Source: Linum tenue (Eukaryota; Streptophyta; Magnoliopsida; Malpighiales; Linaceae). From it: 64,000 nt of DNA. Position numbers and translations under genes: made by a program. Location of the stretch: positions 67,085,676 through 67,149,675 of the forward strand of contig CAMGYJ010000006.1 in NCBI GenBank assembly GCA_946122785.1, written 5' to 3'. Below, one piece after another: positions 23,178-34,531 of this stretch (within the stretch, counting starts at the first letter, position 1; each line of letters begins with the position of its first letter). Below the pieces are notes generated by a model. It did no database searches, was not told where the DNA came from, and saw only the letters and a program-made list of their open reading frames with translations.

Positions 23178-24621
23178 TTTCAAACGTTGTAACAAGTCAT
23201 TCTTATTAGGGATGTTATTCAATTTGGCACGCATGATAAAGGGTTGCGTCAATTTTCTCTAAATATAGCTCGAAAGCTAAAAATCGATATCGAGAGATAG
23301 AACTTCGTAGTTCTTTTGTACATTTCTTATTGGGAAAGAAAAAAAAATAATTAGAGCCAAATCTTTCGACATCATTTCTTTATATACAAAAAGTTATGAA
23401 CGACTACTAGAAAATTGTATCGAGGTAGACATATATCATTTTGTTGCTCCCATCCAAGAACGATTGCCTTTGGCAAGAAAAGTATTATCAGTTTATCACT
23501 ATGTAATACCTATTTTGTAAATTGATTGAGTATACTGGTTTATGTATTTGTCATATTCTAAGCAACTTATGCGTATGGAACAATCAAATTGCCCAAAAAT
23601 GCAATTGATGGTATCGTTTCATGATGACTAGTGTTACCTAGACGAAAGAGATGGGACCAAATAATAATAATATGATTTGCATTCCATCATAGTGCTAGCC
23701 TTCCCGTGGAAGAAGATATAACAATCCATATTTATGGAAAACCCAGAGAGAACGATGATGATACGATAGCATCAGCTGATGCTAAAAACCAACAAAGAAA
23801 ATTAAAGTTTACTTTACTTTCTTCTAAATTTGCATTATTGAAGAAACGATGGATAATTTGATCCACATAATTCAACCGCCCTCTTGTCTTTGTCGACAAA
23901 ACACGCTTGTTACTGTCAGTTGCATCAGCGGTTTTGCATCGTCATGTGTCTCTTCTGAACCTACTAAACCTTGTCTGCGTCCGGAAAATCAGGCCTGAAA
24001 ATGGCTTGGGGCTGCGACGTCACCGCCTATGGAGCTCGTTTTCATTTTGGCCGCAAACATCATCCAATCTCAATCAAATACAAAACTGATTCAATTTGGA
24101 ACCGCCTCTGGATTCACATACGCACGTCCAAATTCTTCACAGCCACGAAATATTTGCATTGTCCAAGGATAAAAATATAATCGGTTGTGATGTGGCCAGA
24201 ACTAGAGCGCTGGATGAGTCAATTCCAACCGAATTTTTATCTAATTTGAGCTCTAGTGAAACCTTTGTCGTGACCGACTCCAACTCGACTCATTAATAAG
24301 TTCATGAACTCTAATCGAGTTCAACCAATCAATTAGCTCGTTAGATCGGCTCGAGCTCGTATATCATATTATTTAGCCTCACAAATTTTAATTGTTCATA
24401 AAATGTGATTTAAGAGTAATTTGTATTTAGATAATCTATGATACCTAATTTCACTTTTCAATTCTAATCGAGACATATTCAATCACGTACTCAAAGTCTT
24501 AAACACAACATGTAATGAGATACATAATCTAACAAACCTATGAATTATCAACAAGCCAACACGTAAGCTATAAATCAATTCACTCATAAACTGCTAATCG
24601 ATGTGGCTCGTTAGCCACACT
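23178..24621. other. Intergenic DNA, no gene seen
   Basis: Short frames around 23907-24296 show no family resemblance. The segment 24230-24620 has GAGCTCG/CGAGCTC-type blocks that may belong to an older repeat into which the Copia element inserted. Confidence 0.45.
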
Positions 24622-24626
24622 GTTAA

Positions 24627-24937
24627 TGTTGGAAATGTGTATGAATAGCTTTGAAAGCTATAGAGTCTCAAGTGGAAAAACTACCACATTGGTAGTTTTA
24701 CTTGGTGAAATGTGTATAAAGATAGGAGCCTCTCTCCTAAGGGCATGCCCCTTGGGGTGACCCACTTTTGTGGGAGAGGGAGGACCTAACGGACCACCAC
24801 ACACGCGCGCGCGCCGTCCGTCCGACCGGTCGGTCGGTCGGTTCACTTGAGACTATATTATTAATTAAGGAAGTAATCTAATAATTAATTATTAATCGGT
24901 TATTCTGAGGAATATTCTAGGGATAATCGATTGAAAA
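24627..24937 (+). repeat. Truncated 5' LTR
   Basis: It matches the first part of the 3' LTR (28388-28723). It includes a CG-alternating and GGTC/GGTT microsatellite-like stretch (24795-24842) that differs in repeat number between the two LTRs. The homology ends at TTGAAAA and jumps to pol sequence. Confidence 0.93.
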
Positions 24938-27897
24938 GGTGCATCGAAGCACGTATGCAACAATCGTGCTATGTTTAAAACATACACAGAAGCACCTACT
25001 GACAAGAAAGTGTTGTTGGGGACTACTCACACCACTATGGTTGCTGATTCTGGTGAAGTGGAGCTGAACTTCACCTCTGGGAAGAAGATGGTGCTCAAGG
25101 ATGTATTGCACACTCCAGAGATAAGGAAGAATCTTGTTTCGGGATATCTTCTTAATAAGGCTGGGTTTAATCAATCTATTGGGGCAGACTTGTATACCCT
25201 TACTAAGAATGGGAGTTTTGTGGGAAAGGGATATGCATGTAATGGGATGTTCAAGTTGAATGTCGAAATTAATAAGATGAATTCTTCAGTTTACATGGTG
25301 TGTGATTTGAATGTTTGGCATGCTCGTCTTTCTCATGTGAACACACGAATTGTGAAGAATTTAAGCAAGCTAGGACATATCCCTAAACTCTCAATGAATG
25401 AATTTGATAAATGTGATTTCTGTAGCCAAGCTAAAATAACGAAAACGCCCCATAAATATGTGAGTAGAGAATCAGAACCCTTAGATCTGATTCATTCTGA
25501 TATTTGTGAACTAGATGGGACGTTAACTAGGTCTGGCAAGAGATACTTTATCACTTTCATAGATGATTGCTCTGATTATTGCTTTGTTTATTTGATGAAA
25601 AACAAAAGTGAAGCCCTTGACATGTTCAAGGTATTTGTGGTTGAATTTGAAAATCAGTGCAATCGAAAGATAAAAAGACTTAGGAGCGATAGAGGATCAG
25701 AGAATGACTCTAATCCCTTCAAGGAATTCTATAGCTCACATGGTATCATTCATGAAACCACGGCACCATATTCACCAGAAATGAATGGTAAAGCTGAGCG
25801 GAAAAATAGGACGTTTACAGAATTAGTTGTGGCTATTTTGCTCAATTCTGGAGCTGCTTCTTCTTGGTGGGGTGATATTTTGTTGACGGTTTGCTATGTG
25901 CTAAATCGTCTTCCAAAAACAAATAGAAAAGAATCACCCTATGAGATCTTGAAGAATAAGCCACCTAATCTGTCCTATTTAAGAACGTGGGGTTGTTTGG
26001 TCTACGTAAGAATTCCTGATCCTAAGAGGATTAAGTTAGCTAGTCGAGCATATGAATGTGCCTTCGTTGGCTATGCGGTCAATAGTAAGGCATATAGATT
26101 CTATGATTTGAATGCTCGTACTATAATAGAATCCATTGATGCTGATTTCTTTGAGACAAGATTTCCATTTAAAACGAGAAATAGTGGGGGTAATGTACTA
26201 CCCGCTATTAGAGATAACGAAACTAGTGGGGGTGTTGGATCTGAGGATGAACTCAGAAGAAGTAAAAGAGCTAGAATCTCTAAAGATTTTGGTGATGATT
26301 TTACTACAGTATACACCCTCGAGGATCCAAAAAGTTTGCAGGAAGCATTAACTTCCATAGATGCTGACTTTTGGAATGAGGCCGTTATAGATGAAATGGA
26401 ATCATTAGAGGCTAATAAGACTTGGCATCTAACAGACTTACCTCATGGCTGCAAAGTCTTAGGTAATAAATGGGTTCTAAAAACGAAACGGAAACCTGAT
26501 GGTGCAATCGAAATGTTCCGAGCTCGCCTAGTAGTCAAGGGCTACAGGCAGAGAGAGAATATAGATTTCTTCGACACCTATTCACCAGTATCTAGAATAA
26601 CATCCATTCGTGTCATGATTGCTCTTGCTGCCTTGAACAATCTCATGGTACACCAAATGGATGTTAAGACTGCTTTTTTGAACGGTGATCTAGATGAAGA
26701 AATCTATATGGAACAACCAGAAGGGTTTGTTATCCCTGAACATGCCTCGAAAGTCTGTAAGTTGGACAAATCATTATATGGTTTGAAACAGGCTCCAAAA
26801 CAGTGGCATGAGAAGTTTGACACTCTCGTTCTCTCACATGGCTTTAAGGTGAATGAAAGTGATAAGTGTATTTACTGCAAGTCAGAGAATAACACTTGCA
26901 CTATCATATGTTTGTATGTAGATGACATGTTGATATTTGGTACAAATATTCACGTGGTCAATGAAGCGAAAGTCATGTTAAAAGAGAGCTTTGAGGTGAA
27001 AGATCTGGGAGAAGCAAAGTTTATGCTTGGAATCCAGATAACTAGAACAGCAAATGGTTATTCTCTAGATCAATCTAGCTACATAGAGAAGATCTTGAAG
27101 AAGTATAACTATTTCGACTGTAAACCTGCGTGTACTCCGTATGATGCTAGTATAAAGCTATTTAAGAACACTGGAGACAGTGTAAGACAATCAGAATATG
27201 CTAGCATCATTGGCAGTCTCCGTTATGCTGCGGATTACACTCGACCAGACATTGCATATGTCGTGGGATTGCTTGGCAGGTTTAACAGCTGTCCTCGTAG
27301 AGAGCATTGAAATGCTATAGAGAGGGTCATGAGATACCTCAAGAGAACAGCAAACCTTGGTATACACTATCAAAGGTTTCCCGCTGTACTAGAAGGGTAT
27401 AGTGATGCTGATTGGAATACCCTATCAGATGACTCCAAGGCAACCAGCGGATATGTTTTTAACATCGCTGGTGGAGCTGTGTCTTGGAAGTCAAAGAAAC
27501 AAACAATCCTAGCTCAATCAACTATGGAATCAGAGATGATAGCACTAGCAACGGCTAGTGAAGAAGCAAGTTGGTTGAGAGAATTGTTGTCGGAGATTCC
27601 CTATGGGAAAGGCCGGTCCCTCTGGTATTGATACATTGTGATAGTACCGCAGCTATCGCTAAAGTTGAGAACCGATTCTATAACGGAAAGAAACGACAGA
27701 TTCGTCGTAAGCACAGTACTGTTAGAGAACTCCTAACGATAGGAGCAGTGAGGGTGGATCATATAAGATCCGAGCAGAATCTAGCTGATCCTTTGACGAA
27801 AGGATTACCTAGAGAGAACGTCCATAATACCGCCAAGGGTATGAGACTTATGCCTACCGAACCACGGACTACAAGTGATGGTAACCCGACCCAATAG
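24938..27897 (+). pseudogene. Copia pol polyprotein remnant (protease tail, integrase, RT, RNase H)
   Basis: The frame opens at the junction as GASKHVCNN, the tail of a Copia protease lacking its DS start. Counting from the ATG at 24971, an HHCC-type zinc motif (WHARLSH onward, then CDFC) is at about 115-155. The integrase DDE residues are near 175 (HSD), 238 (SDRG) and 274 (KAERKN). The Copia RT motif YVDDM is near 650. A TGA at 27308-27310 replaces an expected Trp codon (REH-stop-NAIERVM). A one-base loss near 27605 shifts frame within the RNase H region, whose remainder (HCDSTAAI ... NLADPLTKGL) continues in the next frame to the TAG at 27895-27897. The protein is thus broken once by a stop and once by a frameshift. 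Confidence 0.95.
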
Positions 27898-28376
27898 ACT
27901 GGAGATCCCAAAAAATGGGTTCAATGGGTAATAACAAGTCATGAGTAGTATGCGAAAAGTTCATGCATAATGAAGCATGAATCCCAAAGCAATGGAGGTT
28001 GAGTTAATAACTCTTAATGAGATCTATACCCTATGTGGGGTGGAGTACTTTACTTTGGGGGTACTCCTGATAGACTCACCTATGTGGATGTGGGAGTGGG
28101 GCCGCTCCCTCTGGAACTTTGGAGGCACAAAGTTGCTAGAGCGTTCACTAAACCAAGATAACGTGCATGGCCATAAACGCACGGGCTAAGAAGAGAACAC
28201 AACTCAATGAAAAGATCCGGTGTGCTACACTGTCTGAGATAGGGTTCAAGACTACGAGTCACCCTTATGAAATCGGAAGTGTAACCACTACGCTAAGGTT
28301 CAAATCTTCGCGATACCTTAACTTATGCCCGATCTTATGGAATTGTTGATGCTCAGAGATAGTTTCAAAACTATTC

Positions 28377-28387
28377 AAGTGGGGGAT
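28377..28387 (+). other. Polypurine tract of the Copia element
   Basis: AAGTGGGGGA directly precedes the 3' LTR (starting TGTCGG at 28388), where plus-strand priming takes place in LTR elements. Confidence 0.75.
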
Positions 28388-29096
28388 TGTCGGAAATGTG
28401 TATGAATAGCTTTGAAAGCTATAGAGTCTCAAGTGGAAAAACTACCACATTGGTAGTTTTACTTGGTGAAATGTGTATAAAAATAGGAGCCTCTCTCCTA
28501 AGGGCATGCCCCTTGGGGTGACCCACTTTTGTGGGAAAGGGAGGACCTAACGGACCACCACACGCGCGCGCGCCGTCCGACCGGTCAGTCGGTTGGTTCA
28601 CTTGAGACTATATTATTAATTAAGGAACTAATCTAATAATTAATTTCGAACGAAATTAATTATCTAATAATTAATTATTAATCGGTTATTCTGAGGAATA
28701 TTCTAGGGATAATCGATTGAAAATGAATATTCGAAGGATAATCCCCGCAGGATTTATCCTAACCGACAGTTTTAATTAAGGAAGTAATTATCTTCCTTAA
28801 TTAATCCGACTTATTCCCCAAGCAAGAGGGTATATTCCTAGGGGTTCGGCTCCTATAAATAGCCGCCTCCCCAGTCCCTACAACGAGCATAAACACAATA
28901 GAGAGAGTGTTCAGAGAGCTCCAGTTTTTGCACAAAACCGCGAGTACACAGAGCTGTTTTATCCTGGAGACGACCGGTTGATAGTCTGCCGTGCGCATCG
29001 AGGACAGTGCCGCGAACGTCTTAAAGAGAGCGACCTAGTCCGCGACTCAGCTCCAGATTCGGTAACCTCGTTCTTGTTGTTGTTCCGTTCCTAACA
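28388..29096 (+). repeat. 3' LTR of the Copia element
   Basis: The 709-bp repeat begins TGTCGG and ends TAACA, followed by the GTTAA TSD. It contains a TATAAATAG promoter-like motif at about 28854-28862, in the expected U3/R region. The corresponding part of the 5' LTR is deleted. Confidence 0.93.
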
Positions 29097-29101
29097 GTTA
29101 A

Positions 29102-29788
29102 GCCACCTCAACTCTTTAGTAAACGAGCCAAACACAATTTTTTTCGAATTGAACGACGATCGCCCGTGAGCAACCCTAGCAAGAACACTGATACCCTACA
29201 AACCCTAATATACCCATTCTAACATGAGAATGTGACCATAACATATATGAACAAGGTTTAGTTTAGTGATACTACCACTATTCTTCAACTTGAAGGTTTA
29301 AGATTCGAATTTCTTAACCAACAACCAACTTTAAAAACAAACCTATATCACTGTTAAAGGCCATAATATATGGAAATACAAGGTTAAGTAATTTATAAAT
29401 AAACGAGTACGCGAGACTATAAAACTAAATTAAGGTTTGATCTTAATGATACATATATTGAAGTTAAACTATTGAAGGAAAAATACAAATAAATGGTGAA
29501 TGGGTGATAAAGGGGCGAATGGATCGGGTCCAAGCTAACGTCCCTCTCCAAGGGCAGCGGTTTTTCTTTTGTTGGTGGGTACATTGGCACAGTGCAAATT
29601 ATGTGATCTTCAAGGCTTAGAAGGCAAATATGGACTTCCAGGCCCATGACCATGCCCAAGCCCGTAGACCATTGGGCCTGAAGTCCTAGTACAGCCCATC
29701 ACCCAATAGAGCATTTACCCAAACTTGCCCAATGATGAAATAATCATCTTTTTCTTATTAAAACTCAATAGCATTGGATTCAGTATCA
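29102..29788. other. Intergenic DNA, 3' of the DUF615 gene
   Basis: No gene is supported; the part adjoining 29788 is the presumed 3' UTR of the minus-strand gene. Confidence 0.5.
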
Positions 29789-31460
29789 TTATTCAGTAGG
29801 CATCTGCTTGGCAAGGATACGAAGGAACCTGTTGAGCGACTTCTTGGCAGTGGCCATGGCAGCGGCCGCCTTCTTCTCACTCTCCTCGTCTCCATCAGAT
29901 TCCCGTTCTTGAACTGCATGCACTTTTCGTACTAGTTTCCGCAACTCCTGCAAATCGTAATAGACAACGAAACCAAATGCAGCAGCATGAATTAATAACA
30001 GACCATCCACACTCTGCTTGTCAATTACAACCAGGCAGACTTGATGATAAGCCTCTAATAATATGTATGAAGTAATGATGATAGGTAAAGTACTTGTAGA
30101 AGACAGATTAACACTTGCCTGACGATCAAAATCAACCACGCGAACTGCATAAACTTCTTTGGTTATGTCAACGTCGTTTGTGATTAAACCATCAAACCAT
30201 CTGGTTGACATCTCAATGTGCTCCTCAGAAACCTGGCAAATTTATCCGATGATGATTGAGCAAATGCCGTTTCTAGTAAAGCTAGTGAACTAGGATGAGG
30301 CTGCTTCTACCATAAAAGATTCGTAGGCAGATTGTGTGTTTCCCCTGTTCCTTCCTCTCTTGATATATAAAATCACTCGCTTAATGATAGACCGAGAAAA
30401 AAACTAGGACGGGGCTGATACTACGATGTGTACCCTTCAAATGGATGAAACCGAAACCCTAAAACTAAGTTCTTTGAGGCCTAAGCTATCATTCCAAGCT
30501 TTATTAACCAATACTTGCGGTGTAAACTAATTCATCGTACCTCTTCTTCCTCTTCGAATTCATCTTCGATTTCTTTGTCATTGGCTTCTTCAGCTTTGAA
30601 ACCAGGAACGGTCTGCAGCCTACTCCAGTCCCCATCTTTGGTTGCGTGGATCAAGGCGTCCATTAGCTCTGGTTCTACATCACGAAGCAGCTTACCTGCG
30701 CAAACCATTTCACATGAAGGATTGATTGATTCAATTGAGAAAATGAAAAGAGAATTTTAACCCTAATTCGACAACAACAAGGAATCATTTACCGATATAG
30801 TTATATTGCCTTCGCTTCCCTTCTTTGACGTCTGGTCCGAATTTCTGCGACAATTGAACAAACACCTTAGCTACAATATCTTTACAGAAACTCAACTGCT
30901 TGCCCAAAGCTAATCAGGGGAAGAAATGTGCACCTTTACAAGCGTCAAAGCTTCGAACACCTCTCGTTCAAGCTTAGCCATCCTGTAGGTTTTCCCCAAA
31001 TACAAACAATCAAGCTAATTACTAAATCCTAACCTGGAGAAGGCAGAACTTGGATTCGCTAAGGGTACCTGAGAATCCGTTTGATTTGCGGAGGAGCGAA
31101 GGCGGCGAGCTCCATCCCCCAACGGACGGCGCGGCGAGCCTCGCGCTTCTTCTCGTTGCGGCTCTTCTTTCCATCGGATTCGGAATCGCTGCCTCCGCTC
31201 TCGCCTTCCTTCTCGTCGACGTCGGCCGACCGCGGAGCGTTTGCGAATCTCGGACCGCGTGCGCGAGTGCGAGTGTGGACGCTGCGGTGAGAGGAGATAG
31301 GGGTAGCAGCGAAACAGACAAGTTGCGGAGCGGCTCTGCAGCAGCTTAATGTTGAAGTTGGAGAGGTCAGGAGATGGTGGAGCGAAGGACTGGAGCGGCA
31401 ACAATGGTGGTTATTGAGCTGCGGCCATTGTTGGCGCAAGGGCCGTATCAGTCTAGCCAT
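29789..31460 (-). CDS. DUF615 / YjgA-DarP-like ribosome-associated protein, six exons
   Basis: The exons are 31460-31069, 30982-30934, 30844-30793, 30695-30541, 30232-30119 and 29947-29789, coding for 306 residues. All phases join. Introns 1-4 are GT-AG; intron 5 is GC-AG (AG|GCAAGT). The N-terminal ~70 residues are rich in Arg/Ser/His with almost no acidic residues, suggesting an organelle presequence, probably mitochondrial. An acidic Ser/Asp/Glu linker follows. The DUF615 core then has the KKREARR...LAAFAPPQIKRI, GKRRQYNYIGKLLR and VVDFDRQ|ELRKLVRK blocks. In bacteria YjgA/DarP binds the maturing large ribosomal subunit, so an organellar 50S-assembly role is a reasonable inference. The ATG at 31460 begins the basic presequence; upstream in-frame ATGs lack such character. 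There is no obvious TATA box. Confidence 0.9.
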
Positions 31461-32727
31461 TTCTGCGCTGCCTGAGACCTGCCGACGGCGGCTAGTTTCA
31501 ACAAAAGTATGTAACTCAGTTTGTTGGGCTTTTGGGCTGAAGCTAAAGTTTTTTTCTACGATCCGCCCATCTGGATAGTTGATACTATTGCCAGCCCGCA
31601 AGTACAAAATCCATGGGCCAGTTGTCTGAATCATTTTATCCCTCTTTTCAAATATTCAAACTCATACCTACCTAATACCCATGCATGAAAGGTTCTGCAA
31701 ACCCAACCCCATACTTGTGAGTTTCGGCCTTTCGGGTACTCATGAGTAATACCCGTACCGTACATCCAACATTATTATACCCAAGACTTTACATGTAATT
31801 TTTTTTATTATAACACTAAACGTACCTACTATATCATGAAGTCAACAAAGATAAAATCATTCTTAATACGATTTAAATCATATGATCCTAAAACATCCAT
31901 TAATCCATAAGATAGAGTACAATATTTGTCAAATAGTTATTCTCTAACTCTAATACATGTGCTAAGTAATAATTAAGTAGCATAATTTTATTAACAAGAT
32001 GCAAAAGTGAAAGAATGAAGCGAGAATTGAGAGAAATGAATTAGGTTTTGATTTGGGTGGCACGATATTTACAATTTGATCCATGTATTTTTTATATGTG
32101 AAGAAATGTTCTTGGTGGGCGGGTATGAGTGAGTATGGGGCGGAGGAGGCTAAAACCATACCCACTCATATGTCGTACCCATCAAACTTTTTACGAATTT
32201 TATCCATACCTATCTCATACCCGATCAAAGTGGGAATTCTCGTGTTAACTAGGTCTAGACGGTCGGGTATCCACACTCATGGTTTAATTGTCAGGGAGCT
32301 AATGCGTATGTGGTGTTTGACACTTCTATTTTCCGACTTCCTGACAAGCCCAGGAAAAGATGATTTGGATTTGGGCTTCAATTCGTCTGATGGGCCTGTA
32401 TGAGCTCGGGCTTCAAGTTGTAGGTTTATTTATTTGGTTTGGGTTTTCCGTTGGGCTTGCCTCCAACCCTCTGGTTTCCCTTTTCTCCTTGGACCTAGCC
32501 TGCTGACTCCGGTTTCTCTAGCCCATGTAAACTTTGAGCAATACGACTTCAGTCTTCATGTTCCCCAAAATGTAATCGAAAACTGAAATTCATTGTGATA
32601 AGTCGTCTGTGAATGGCTCCTAGAAGGCGGCTTATGGTATTGTTATACTCACTCTTGTTTTGGTGCTTCTTCGACAGTGGCAGTTGTGTGAGCATGTTAG
32701 TATACTTTTGTTTTGACTGAGGCTTTG
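31461..32727. other. Intergenic DNA, upstream of the DUF615 gene
   Basis: It holds the promoter side of the DUF615 gene and a dispersed repeat (31655-32290, listed separately). No further gene is supported. Confidence 0.5.
31655..32290 (+). repeat. Dispersed repeat, second copy at 56575-57240
   Basis: Shared ordered blocks include TATTCAAA-CTATAC, AACACTAAACG..CC, ATGAAGTCAACAAAGATAAAATC-like, CATTAATCCATAAGA and a GGTGGGCGGGTATGAGT-like segment. The two copies are diverged (roughly 70% by eye). Both contain GGGTA-rich ends typical of some plant hAT MITEs, but I could not fix termini or TSDs. Confidence 0.55.
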
Positions 32728-32735
32728 GCTCCCCT

Positions 32736-34301
32736 CAGGGGCGAAGCTAGAGCAGTGGTCGGGGGGCCATGGCCCCCCGGGAATTTATAGAAAATTTACA
32801 AATATAGGTATCGCCATTAAATAAACACAAACAATAGTTATAGTGCAGCGATGAAACTCTAACATTGTGAATAAGAGCTTGCAGGTCCGAAACCTGTCTC
32901 ATACTTCCTTTTCATTGTTATTTCTTTTGTTTTCAAAGACCCACAAAACGACATCTCCCTGCTGGCTGCTGCATCTTTTCATTATTTTAATTTTTGTACT
33001 TAACTTGTTTTAATATTACAGCCCTCAAAGTCAAAACGAGAACACTCAACAAAGGCTAATTCCCAATTCACTTTCGGGAAACAGAGGTCTTCCTCCCCTC
33101 GCAGTGCTTTCCCCCAAAATACTCCCGCCTTGTCCCTTTTCATCTCCGTCCAGGCGTCCACTCGCCGGGAGTCAAAACTCAACTCTTCGGCCAACCGTCC
33201 TCTCATCTTTATGACTACGTTCGTGCTCCTCCGGCGATCATAGTAACCCTTTTCGTTGCCGTCGCCGTCGGGATTCAAGACTCAGCTTCATCGAATCATC
33301 GTGCCTTCGCCCAATCGCCATCTCATCTCCTTCCGTGCTCCTCTGGCTAGCACAAAGTCGCCCATTCATTCCTATAGCGAGTACATTGCTGCTCCCTCTA
33401 GTTTATGCTGCTCCAATTGCTGTTTTCACTTTCATGTTTTCGGTAGGGTTATGGAATTGATTGGGTATTCGATGTGGAATTGATTTTTCAGTTTGGGAAT
33501 TGAAGTAGGATTGAATAATTTCAGGGTCGAAGCTAGAGCAGTGGCCAGGGGGGCCATGGCCCCCCCGGGAATTTATAGAAAATTTACAAATATAGGTATC
33601 TCCATTAAATAAACACGAACAATAGTTATAGTGCAACGGTGAAACTCTAACATTGTGAATAAGAGCTTGCAGGTTCAAAACCTGTCCCATACTTCCTTTT
33701 CATTGTTATTTCTTTTGTTTTCAAAGACCCACAAAACGACATCTCCCTGCTGGTTGCTGCATCTTTTCATTATTTTAATTTTTTTACTTAACTTGTTTTA
33801 ATATTACAGCCCTCAAAGTCAAAACGAGAACACTCAACACAGGCTAATTCCCAATTCACTTTCGGGAAACAGAGGTCTTCCTCCCCTCGCAGTGCTTTCC
33901 CCCAAAATACTCCCGCCTCGTCCCTTTTCATCTCCGTCCACTCGCCGGGAGTCAAAACTCAACTCTTCGGCCAACCGCCCTCTAATCTTCGTGACTACGT
34001 TCGTGCTCCTCCGGCGATCATAGTCACCCTTTTCGTTGCCGTCGCCGTCGGGATTCAAGACTCAGCTTCATCGAATCATCGTGCCTTCGCCCAATCGCCA
34101 TCTCATCTCCGTCTGTGCTCCTCTGGCTAGCACAAAGTCGCCCATTCATTCCTATAGCGAGTACATTGCTGCTCCCTCTAGTTTATGCTGCTCCAATTGG
34201 TGTTTTCACTTTCCTGTTTTCGGTAGGGTTATGGAATTGATTGGGTATTCGATGTGGAATTGATCTTTCAGTTTGGGAATTGAAGTAGGATTGATTAATT
34301 T
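32736..34301 (+). repeat. Tandem duplication of the hAT 5' end
   Basis: Copy 1 (32736-33521, 786 bp) and copy 2 (33522-34301, 780 bp) are about 97% identical. Copy 2 also begins with a TIR-like end (CAGGGTCGAAGCTAG) and lacks an 8-bp AGGCGTCC present in copy 1. Each copy includes the GGCCATGGCCCCCC palindromic stretch and the presumed promoter/5' untranslated region. Confidence 0.93.
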
Positions 34302-34531
34302 AGTGGTTGCTAAACTGAAATTGGAGTGTGAAAATTGCCATATAAAATTGGCTCAATTCTCAAACACCTACAGTAAACTAGGAGCATGGAGCAATAGGTA
34401 TGTGTATGCAGTATACTGTCAAATTGGAATAGATACTTTGAACTTGGATTACAAAATGTGTTCATGTTTTATTGGTTCTCGATTGATAATGTTAATGACC
34501 TTAACTTTCTGTTTTGTTCTTGTTAGCTACC

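Larger units (their letters stand above)
24627..29096 (+). mobile_element. Ty1/Copia LTR retrotransposon, internally deleted
   Basis: The 5-bp TSD GTTAA (24622-24626 and 29097-29101) frames the insertion. The 3' LTR is 28388-29096 (709 bp, TG...CA). The 5' LTR survives only as 24627-24937, and from 24938 runs straight into the protease part of pol. The distal 373 bp of the LTR, the primer binding site, gag and the protease catalytic Asp are therefore missing. The two LTR copies differ by few substitutions and one block of about 30 bp, suggesting a fairly recent insertion. Remaining domains in order are GAG-pre-integrase, integrase, reverse transcriptase and RNase H, which is the Copia order. 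The element cannot replicate alone. Confidence 0.95.

Noticed and set aside
31050..31404. Alternative frames over exon 1 of the DUF615 gene
   Set aside because: The exon 1 frame is fixed by phase-consistent splicing into the DUF615 motif blocks; the others lack support.
33000..34263. Duplicated 75-95-codon frames in the hAT 5' region as genes
   Set aside because: They belong to the duplicated untranslated/promoter part of the transposon and are the same sequence twice.
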